64,000 bases of DNA. Origin: Budvicia aquatica DSM 5075 = ATCC 35567. Lineage in GTDB: Bacteria > Pseudomonadota > Gammaproteobacteria > Enterobacterales > Enterobacteriaceae. The position numbers and the translations under genes were made by a program. The notes below the pieces were generated by a model. That model had not been told where the DNA came from. It searched no databases and saw nothing but the letters and a program-made list of their open reading frames with translations. The stretch is taken from positions 1 through 64,000 of the forward strand of contig NZ_ATYS01000025.1 in assembly GCF_000427805.1 (NCBI RefSeq). Direction: 5' to 3'. Every line of letters starts with the position of its first letter. Within the stretch, counting starts at the first letter, position 1. Positions 56,598 through 64,000 of the stretch are shown here, piece by piece.

Positions 56598-57611
56598 TTA
56601 AAAGCGAATCACGCCTTTTAATAGTTCTTTATTTTTTACTACAGTATTTTCGTAATCCCCTAAGTCCTGAAAAGAGAACTCATGGCTCTTCATCATGTTT
56701 TCGTCGATCAGTCCTTTTTGCAGTAGCTCAATGACTTTTTCGAAATCTTTACGGGTTGCATTACGGCTGCCGAACAGCGTGGTTTCACGCTTATGGAACT
56801 CAGGATCGTTAATGTTGAGTTCACCGATAAACAGCCCGACAAACACCAGCTTGCCGGTATGGCGCAGCAGGGTGACCGCTTTATTCATCGAGGCGGCGTT
56901 GCCGGTGGCATCAATCACGGTTTTTGCCATCTGGCCGTTAAACTGCGCCATTAACCGTTGATTAAAATCGTCAGCCAGTGGATCGGCCGTTGGCAGGGCA
57001 AGCACTTTTTCAATGTGTTGGCGACGTGAAGCTTGAGTGTCGGCCACTACCACGTTGGCACCGTAGGCTTTCGCTATAGCAGCAATACCGATACCGATAG
57101 GGCCTGCACCAATCACCAGCACATCTTCATTGGCCTGAACCCCCCCCCGAGCGACTGCATGCGCGGCGATGGCGAAAGGTTCGATCAGCGCAGCAGCGCT
57201 GTCAGAGACTTCATCAGGAACCCGAACCACGTTTTTTTCCGGTGTGGTCAGGTACTCGCGGAATCCGCCGTCCTGATGTACGCCGAACAGTGATACTTTC
57301 TCACAGCAGTTAGTGCTGCCTTGCTGGCAGGCATGACAGGTATAGCAAGGTACACAAGGAATAACGGCTACACGTTGGCCGACTTTCATCGTGCTATTCG
57401 GGTCAGCGACGTCAACCACTTCGGCGCAGATTTCGTGCCCCAGAATTCTTGGATAACTAAAGAACGGCTGCTTGCCGGAGTAAGCATGAATATCCGTACC
57501 GCAAATCCCGACGGTTTTAACCTTGAGTAACAGCTCACCCTCTGCCGGAGTCGGTATTGGCATCGTGACATATTCAAATTTAAACGGTTCATGCAAAACT
57601 AGCGCTTTCAT
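56598..57611 (-). CDS. Zinc-dependent L-gulonate / L-galactonate 5-dehydrogenase (RspB/LgoD-like)
   Basis: 337-aa medium-chain zinc dehydrogenase. Catalytic zinc residues Cys37 (GICGTD), His59 and Glu60 (GHE), structural zinc cysteines 89, 92, 95 and 103, and the NAD-binding VIGAGPIGIG are visible. Stretches GKQPFFSYPRILGHEICAE-like and GSRNATRKDF match E. coli LgoD and RspB, which oxidise L-galactonate to tagaturonate or L-gulonate to fructuronate. With the fructuronate reductase 27 bp upstream, the L-gulonate route is favoured. A run of nine G in the coding strand (57140-57148) encodes Arg155-Gly-Gly-Val158. Confidence 0.87.
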   Translation of the reverse strand: MKALVLHEPFKFEYVTMPIPTPAEGELLLKVKTVGICGTDIHAYSGKQPFFSYPRILGHEICAEVVDVADPNSTMKVGQRVAVIPCVPCYTCHACQQGSTNCCEKVSLFGVHQDGGFREYLTTPEKNVVRVPDEVSDSAAALIEPFAIAAHAVARGGVQANEDVLVIGAGPIGIGIAAIAKAYGANVVVADTQASRRQHIEKVLALPTADPLADDFNQRLMAQFNGQMAKTVIDATGNAASMNKAVTLLRHTGKLVFVGLFIGELNINDPEFHKRETTLFGSRNATRKDFEKVIELLQKGLIDENMMKSHEFSFQDLGDYENTVVKNKELLKGVIRF

Positions 57612-57638
57612 AATGATGTCCTTGGTCTTAATTTAAAA

Positions 57639-59111
57639 TCAGAGGCTCAGGCTCGCGACGGCCGCAGCGGTGCCTTTTGTCATAATTTGACGGTAGCTAT
57701 CGGTTATTGCCGCAATCACTGCCGGATTAGTGGCCAGGTCTTGAGGGAATATGTCTCGGCATGACAGTAACGCCAGAACCTTTTGTTCCGGGGTTTCTGC
57801 TCCGGATAAGGTTTGGCTCAGGCTGCTAAATAACGGGTCGTTAACCTGATAGCTCTGATTGTTTTCATCATTTCCGCTCAGATAGCGTAGCCATCCGGCA
57901 ATGGCCATCGCCTGGCAAGGGAAAGGTTTGCCCATGGCAATCAGCTTGCGCATTGGTTCCAGAATACGTTGAGGTAATTTTTGTGAGCCATCGCAGGCAA
58001 TTTGGGCGGTCTGATGTTTAACTTCTTTATTCGCAAAACGATGAATCAGCGTTTGGGCGTAAGCCTCTAAATCTACATCGCCGCCGATGGTTAATGTCGG
58101 CGCCTGCTCTTGTAACATCAGCTTAAGCGTTGCGCGCTTAAACGCCGGGTCTTCCATGCATTGATATATGTAGGTATATCCGGCCAGAAAGCCCAGATAG
58201 GCCAGAAACGAGTGGGAGCCGTTGAGCATTCTCAGCTTCATCTCTTCGAAAGGTACAACGTCTTTTACTAACTGAGGGCCAACATTTTCCCATTCCGGGC
58301 GACCGGCAATAAAGTTGTCTTCAATAACCCACTGTCTGAAAGGCTCGCAGACAATCGCACAGTCATCAGCAACGCCTAATTTATGGCTGACCAATTCAAG
58401 GGCCGCCGGCGTCATTGCCGGAACAATTCGGTCTACCATGGTGCTTGGGAAGGTAATGTTAGAGCGAATCCACTGGGCCAGTTGAGGATCCTGTCGGTCA
58501 CAGAATTCCAGCAGGGCTCTGCCGATGACTTGGCCATTTTCAGGAATATTATCGCAGGACAGCACTGTCACCGGGGTTAACCCACGCTGTTGACGAAGTT
58601 TAAATCCTGCAGCCAGCACGCCAAGCGCCGAAATCGGCTGCTCCGGGTGGTTGAGGTCATGAATAATTGCGCTGTTATTCCAGTCCAGAGCACCGTTACC
58701 GGATTGGACGCAGTAACCTTTTTCGGTAATGGTCAGCGAAATAATAGCAACTTGGGGTTCAGCCAGCTTTTCGAGTACCGCGTTAAGTCCGTCCAGTTCC
58801 GGGTGGAGGGTGGCGTGAATAGAACCGATATTCTTCCAGCTCTGACTTTCACTGTCCTGCTCCAGAACCGTATAGCGGTGATCCTGCTCTCTCAGGCTTT
58901 TAATCAGCTGTTCTCCGCCAACCAGATTGATGGCGCAAATGCCCCAGTCAGAAGGTGCCTGATTTAAAAGTTCATGGTGATAGACAGCCTGATGCCCGCG
59001 GTGAAACGCGCCAAGACCCAGATGAACGATACGGCTTTTTAGTGCCTTACGGTCATAATTCGGGACTTGAACATCATCAGCAAGCTGAGTGCTATTTGAC
59101 GTAATAGACAT
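57639..59111 (-). CDS. uxuB: Mannitol-dehydrogenase-family D-fructuronate reductase (UxuB/YdfI-type)
   Basis: 490-aa NAD-dependent polyol dehydrogenase (UxuB 486 aa). It would interconvert D-fructuronate and D-mannonate. Motifs: IVHLGLGAFHRGHQAVY at the N terminus, TITEKGYC, VLSCDNIPENG, FPSTMVDRIVPAMTP, EPFRQWVIEDNF, and KLRMLNGSHSFLAYLG with catalytic Lys/Asn/His. YdfI of E. coli is a close alternative and has the same reaction. No mannonate dehydratase (uxuA) is in the window. An AGGAAT ribosome site precedes the start; a stem-loop lies in the leader. Confidence 0.88.
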   Translation of the reverse strand: MSITSNSTQLADDVQVPNYDRKALKSRIVHLGLGAFHRGHQAVYHHELLNQAPSDWGICAINLVGGEQLIKSLREQDHRYTVLEQDSESQSWKNIGSIHATLHPELDGLNAVLEKLAEPQVAIISLTITEKGYCVQSGNGALDWNNSAIIHDLNHPEQPISALGVLAAGFKLRQQRGLTPVTVLSCDNIPENGQVIGRALLEFCDRQDPQLAQWIRSNITFPSTMVDRIVPAMTPAALELVSHKLGVADDCAIVCEPFRQWVIEDNFIAGRPEWENVGPQLVKDVVPFEEMKLRMLNGSHSFLAYLGFLAGYTYIYQCMEDPAFKRATLKLMLQEQAPTLTIGGDVDLEAYAQTLIHRFANKEVKHQTAQIACDGSQKLPQRILEPMRKLIAMGKPFPCQAMAIAGWLRYLSGNDENNQSYQVNDPLFSSLSQTLSGAETPEQKVLALLSCRDIFPQDLATNPAVIAAITDSYRQIMTKGTAAAVASLSL

Positions 59112-59143
59112 TATTATTCCTTGTAAATAATATCATTTTCTAA

Positions 59144-59198
59144 TCACTTCGCTTTATTCAGGGTGAGGTAATGAGCACCTTAAATAAAAGCGAAGTGG
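59144..59198 (-). promoter_or_regulatory. Stem-loop in the uxuB leader
   Basis: CACTTCGCTTTATT (59145-59158) is the reverse complement of AATAAAAGCGAAGTG (59183-59197) with a single extra A. On the minus strand this makes a long-loop hairpin between yhcH and uxuB, about 35 bases before the uxuB start. It could be an attenuator or partial terminator. Confidence 0.5.
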
Positions 59199-59283
59199 TA
59201 TTAACTAAATAATTTTATTATCTGTAATTAACGTTTAACTAGTTTCAATCTCGATTGATTTTCACTTTTAATTAAAATTAATT

Positions 59284-60796
<1,513 letters not shown>

Positions 60797-61090
60797 AAAT
60801 CCTCCATTGACCCAGATAAGGTATTTTCGATTACTATTTTTTAAGTCTGTTTTGATGGCTGCATGCTAGCGAATTAATGTGCCTGTTAACTGTGATCCAT
60901 GTCATACATATTACTTTTATTTCTAAAAATGTGATTTAAATGAAACGATGTTTTGATTTGATTTAAGTATAAAATCGTTATTTATCATGAAAATAAGTAA
61001 TTTCGATCACATTAACCTTGTCTTTAATCTGGATTTATTTATTATTAAGTTATACAAGATAGTTCTTTTTTTAACCTAAGGGGGTGTTGC
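60797..61090. promoter_or_regulatory. Divergent promoter region of the AllD-like gene and kdgK
   Basis: A 294-bp AT-rich gap. AAATGAAACGATGTTTTGAT (60938-60957) resembles one half of a KdgR box, with a weaker second half. TGTGATCCATGTCATA (about 60890-60905) and the GATCACATT near 61013 resemble CRP half-sites. Catabolite and KdgR-type control of both divergent units is plausible. Confidence 0.45.
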
Positions 61091-62011
61091 ATGTATCCTG
61101 AAATATTGGCATTTGGTGAACCAATGTATGAATTCTCTAAGCTTAAGCAGGTTACGGGCGACGGAGATTTTAAAAGTGGTTTTGGCGGCGATGTTTCTAA
61201 CTTTGCCATTAGCGCGGCGCGGCAGGGGGCTAAAGTCGGCATGCTATGTCATCTGGGTGATGACATGTTTGCTAAAGAATTTATTAGCCTGTGGCAGAGC
61301 GAAGGGGTTAGTACCGAGAATGTAGTGATTAATCCGGCGGCTTTTACCGCAGTCTATTTTATTACTTATGACAGTCAGGGCCACCACTTTGACTTTATGC
61401 GCAAGGGCTCTGCGGCCAGTTTGATCACCCCGGCTCAGCTACCAGAGGCGGCGATTGCCGGCGCTAAATTACTTCACGTAAGTGGAATTACCCATGCCAT
61501 TAGCGCGTCTTCTTCTGATGCGGTATTTGCTGCCATTGAGATAGCTAAAAACAACCAAACGCTGGTTTCTTTTGATACTAACCTACGGCTGAAGCTATGG
61601 TCGAAAGCCAGAGCGCGGGCGACAATTGATGCAACGGTCGGCATGTCTGATATTTGTTTTCCAAGTGTCGATGAGGCCACATTATTGACCGGTATTAGTG
61701 AACCACAGGCAATTATTGATTATTATTTGAAGCTGGGTGCCAAGCTGGTGGTGCTGAAATTAGGCGCTGAAGGTGCGATTGCCGCAACGGAATCGGAACG
61801 TATTCAGATGGCGGGGAACAGGGTTGAACTGGTTGATGCCACCGGTGCCGGCGATACATTTGCCGGCGCTTTCTGCCATAACTATCTGGCAGGTAAAGAG
61901 ATAAAATACTGTCTGCAATACGCCAATATGGCCGCCGCATTAAGCGTTATGGGTTATGGTGCGGTAAGCCCGATCCCGCGAGCCGCTCAGGTTATTGAAC
62001 GAATGGCTTAG
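61091..62011 (+). CDS. kdgK: 2-keto-3-deoxygluconate kinase KdgK
   Basis: PfkB-family sugar kinase, 306 aa (E. coli about 309), phosphorylating KDG to KDPG. Motifs: N-terminal GDGDFKSGFGGDVSNFAIS (PfkB signature 1), DTNLRLKLW, and the ATP/anion-hole motif DATGAGDTFAGAF with the catalytic Asp. It completes the kduI-kduD-kdgT route. The aldolase for KDPG is not in the window. A GGGGGTG ribosome site precedes the ATG. Confidence 0.92.
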   Translation: MYPEILAFGEPMYEFSKLKQVTGDGDFKSGFGGDVSNFAISAARQGAKVGMLCHLGDDMFAKEFISLWQSEGVSTENVVINPAAFTAVYFITYDSQGHHFDFMRKGSAASLITPAQLPEAAIAGAKLLHVSGITHAISASSSDAVFAAIEIAKNNQTLVSFDTNLRLKLWSKARARATIDATVGMSDICFPSVDEATLLTGISEPQAIIDYYLKLGAKLVVLKLGAEGAIAATESERIQMAGNRVELVDATGAGDTFAGAFCHNYLAGKEIKYCLQYANMAAALSVMGYGAVSPIPRAAQVIERMA

Positions 62012-62062
62012 CCATCGATCTCTGCGGTACGGGATAGACAAGAATTAAACTTATCTTGCGCA

Positions 62063-62091
62063 TGGAAGCGGTATCCAGTACCCGCTTCCAT
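62063..62091 (+). terminator. Hairpin downstream of kdgK
   Basis: TGGAAGCGG and CCGCTTCCA pair around an 11-nt loop about 50 bases after the kdgK stop, with no T-run. It may mark the end of the kdgK transcript. Confidence 0.4.
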
Positions 62092-62264
62092 AAGAGATTA
62101 TTATCATGTTAGACAAGGATATTGGGCACGTTAGACAGTATGGTAGTATTGTCATCTTTACGATGAGATAGGGCAAGGACCCGACTCTTTGACTTCGGAA
62201 AATACGCTACTGGACAATTGTGTTAGTTGCCACCGATGTTGATTAGAGTCCGCTTGGGTATACC

Positions 62265-63017
62265 ATGAAAACTAATTTAAAAAGCTCAAAAAAATACCTT
62301 TATGATGAACTGCTTGGCACATTAGCGACCATGATCCTTAAGGGGGAATATCCGATTGGTTCTCAGCTGCCAAAAGAGCAGGAACTTTGTCTGGAATATG
62401 GCCTCTCCCGAACGTCCGTTCGTGAAGCACTCCACAGTTTGCGTAATATGGGGTTAGTTATTTCTCGTCCGAAAGCCGGTACTTTTGTTGCCGACCGTCT
62501 ACAGTGGAAAATACTGGACTCGTTATTATTAGACATAGCCGATGAAGCAGGTATTGAACTGTTTAAAATCAGTGAGCTGGAGCGTTTTCGCCGCGTGATC
62601 GAGCCGAGCGTTGCCGCGATGGCGGCAGAAAGTGCCGATGCTGATGATATTAAGCGAATGGAAGAAGCGGTCGCCATTATGAAGGCCAACTGTGAGATCC
62701 ATCAGACAGAAATTTATAACGAAGCCGATTTAGCATTTCACTATGCGCTGATTCATGCCACGCATAATGTGATCTTTATTCAACTCGCGCCAACCATGCA
62801 CGCCGCGGTTAATAGCTCGATTCAGATAACCTGCCCGTTAGATGAACCGGAAGAACGCTACAAGTCGGCAGAAACCCACGCCCAGTTGATAGATGCTATC
62901 CGACTGCGCGACGCTGAACTTTGTCGCTATATCTCAACTCAGATGATTTTTAACTCTTCTCAGCGGGCTCTTAGCTTAGAGAAAGAGGGCCGCAGCTGGC
63001 CAATCTCCGCGATATAA
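62265..63017 (+). CDS. GntR/FadR-family regulator
   Basis: 250-aa transcription factor with an N-terminal GntR winged helix (about residues 10-80, LPKEQELCLEYGLSRTSVREALHSLRNMGLV) and a C-terminal FCD ligand domain. The FCD metal-site residues are visible (Asp and His in NEADLAFHYALIHATH, His in ETHAQLIDAI). Members of this group, such as DgoR, UxuR and ExuR, sense sugar acids. Adjacent to kdgK and the uronate genes, it is the likely local repressor. Its effector is not known. Confidence 0.88.
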   Translation: MKTNLKSSKKYLYDELLGTLATMILKGEYPIGSQLPKEQELCLEYGLSRTSVREALHSLRNMGLVISRPKAGTFVADRLQWKILDSLLLDIADEAGIELFKISELERFRRVIEPSVAAMAAESADADDIKRMEEAVAIMKANCEIHQTEIYNEADLAFHYALIHATHNVIFIQLAPTMHAAVNSSIQITCPLDEPEERYKSAETHAQLIDAIRLRDAELCRYISTQMIFNSSQRALSLEKEGRSWPISAI

Positions 63018-63026
63018 TAAATATCG

Positions 63027-63683
63027 TCAGCCCGGATTGACCGTTGATAATTTATTCAACGGGCATTTGCGCCATATTGAGTTAAAGCGTGAATTATTGA
63101 GCAGCCGGGAGATAGCATAAGCAATGCTCTTTGGCTCTCGTCCGTGAACTACGGTATGCCCGACTAACACCGAGGCGCCATATTCGGTCCAGTTATCAAA
63201 CAGAGACACTGCGACCGGCGGGATTTTCTTAATTAAATATTCCCAAGTCTGTTCATCGGACAGGTATCCGGCATGAAAGCAGTTTCTGGCTAAAAATGCG
63301 GCGGTTTCCAGATTCAGCCCGGCGCTATTGGTGCAACTGAGAATGGCATCTTGCTTGATGTAATAGTGTTCACATTGGTCTAATAACTTTTTGACGGCAC
63401 CATTTTCCGCATCGAGCGTTATCGGCCTGGAACAGTTTTCAATTAGTTGATCGATGGTGTTTATTGCACTTTCCCGATCGGTAATTTTCCACGTTGTTTC
63501 TAACATCCCGGTAATTTTTTCTTGATCCAATCGCAGCGCCAGCACGTTTTCAGTACAGTCATTTATAGAAATAAATGCCGCACCTAACGCCATGTATTTT
63601 TGGTATTTTCCAGGTATGCGATATTTCTTAAGAAACTTTTTTAGCTGAGAACGTTCAGACATCTTTTTGAAAAAACTGGCCAT
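63027..63683 (-). CDS. DUF1266 domain protein
   Basis: 218-aa protein with a basic N terminus (FFKKMSERSQLKKFLKKYR) and a C-terminal DUF1266 domain (AGLNLETAAFLARNCFHAGYLSDEQTWEYL, SLFDNWTEYGASVLVGHTVV). It resembles the YbeU/YbeR group of enterobacteria. No signal or membrane segment is evident. Function is unknown; the domain occurs in several accessory loci. It is convergent with the GntR gene. Confidence 0.75.
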   Translation of the reverse strand: MASFFKKMSERSQLKKFLKKYRIPGKYQKYMALGAAFISINDCTENVLALRLDQEKITGMLETTWKITDRESAINTIDQLIENCSRPITLDAENGAVKKLLDQCEHYYIKQDAILSCTNSAGLNLETAAFLARNCFHAGYLSDEQTWEYLIKKIPPVAVSLFDNWTEYGASVLVGHTVVHGREPKSIAYAISRLLNNSRFNSIWRKCPLNKLSTVNPG

Positions 63684-63757
63684 ACGAAACCTCGATATAG
63701 AGTCTAATGCTTGTCAGTCTAGGGAAATGAATAACGATGATGAGAGGGTGACCCTGT

Positions 63758-64000
63758 CGTCATCCCGTTGAAGAACGGGGTTCAGCCCCTAAGCTAAGTA
63801 CTAATTTGTGGGCTAAAATTTTGGACCTCCGCTTTTGCGGGGTGACGAGAGAGTAGCCATGTCGTCATCCCGTTGAAAAACGGGATCCAGCCCTTAAGCT
63901 AAGTACTAATTTGTGGGCTAAAACCTGAGATCTCCGCTTTGGCGGGGATGACGAGAGAGTAGCCATGTCGTCATCCCGTTGAAAAACGGGATCCAGCCCT
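63758..64000. repeat. Tandem array of about 105-bp palindromic repeats, running off the window
   Basis: Units begin with CGTCATCCCGTTGAA at 63758, 63863 and 63969, so the unit length is 105-106 bp; the third copy is cut by the window end. Each unit contains CCCGTTGAAAAACGGG, then CTAAGCTAAGTACTAATTTG, then CTCCGCTTTTGCGGGG, and closes with GTGACG or ATGACG. The plan (CGTCAT ... GACG, small hairpins inside) is the same as the 46.6-kb array, but the middle sequence differs. Confidence 0.85.

Overview
The window is chromosomal DNA from a member of the Enterobacterales. The first 16 kb keeps the E. coli order zupT-ygiD-ygiC-ygiB-tolC-nudF-yqiB-cpdA-yqiA-parE-parC-plsC-ftsP, with protein lengths close to the E. 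coli ones. Accessory content (pgt system, kdu/kdg genes, an orphan LuxR, many dispersed repeats) points away from Escherichia itself. A Budviciaceae-like genus (Pragia, Budvicia, Limnobaculum) is my guess, not something the sequence proves. All family calls come from recognising motifs and remembered relatives; no search was run.

Layout. 1-260: the 5' end of an IS1182-type transposase gene, cut by the window edge. 319-16145: the conserved housekeeping block (metal uptake, TolC export, cAMP phosphodiesterase, topoisomerase IV, lysophosphatidate acyltransferase, division protein FtsP), with one unrecognised small gene between nudF and yqiB. 16480-22891: phosphoglycerate uptake, with the pgtC-pgtB-pgtA signalling operon divergent from the pgtP transporter. 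22997-29811: a small membrane-anchored protein, a YbhGFSR-type drug-efflux ABC operon, and a DoxX protein. 30410-31099: a LuxR-type quorum-sensing regulator with no synthase gene in the window. 31369-38449: a sugar locus made of a ROK repressor divergent from a DUF5107/TPR protein, a sugar-porter MFS and an aldose epimerase.

38952-46532: the most interesting locus. It holds a cysteine amidohydrolase of the isochorismatase family, the three AllF/AllG/AllH-type oxamate carbamoyltransferase subunits, a carbamate kinase, a free-standing allophanate-hydrolase C-terminal domain, and an NCS1 permease. Together they look like a route that imports a ureide or biuret-like compound and recovers ATP through carbamoyl phosphate. 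The exact substrate cannot be read from the sequence.

46600-47085: a tandem array of about 109-bp repeats. 47165-49695: two unrecognised proteins, the second with membrane segments and flanked by a 56-bp direct repeat of the eptB 3' end. 49809-51497: eptB (Kdo phosphoethanolamine transferase), divergent from a LysR regulator.

52930-63017: uronate and ketodeoxygluconate catabolism (kduD, kduI, a secreted NTF2-like protein, kdgT, an L-gulonate/L-galactonate dehydrogenase, a fructuronate reductase, a YhcH/YiaL protein, an AllD-like dehydrogenase, kdgK and a GntR regulator). These genes feed hexuronate derivatives to 2-keto-3-deoxygluconate and then KDPG; the aldolase and mannonate dehydratase must lie elsewhere. 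The window closes with a DUF1266 protein and a second tandem repeat array.
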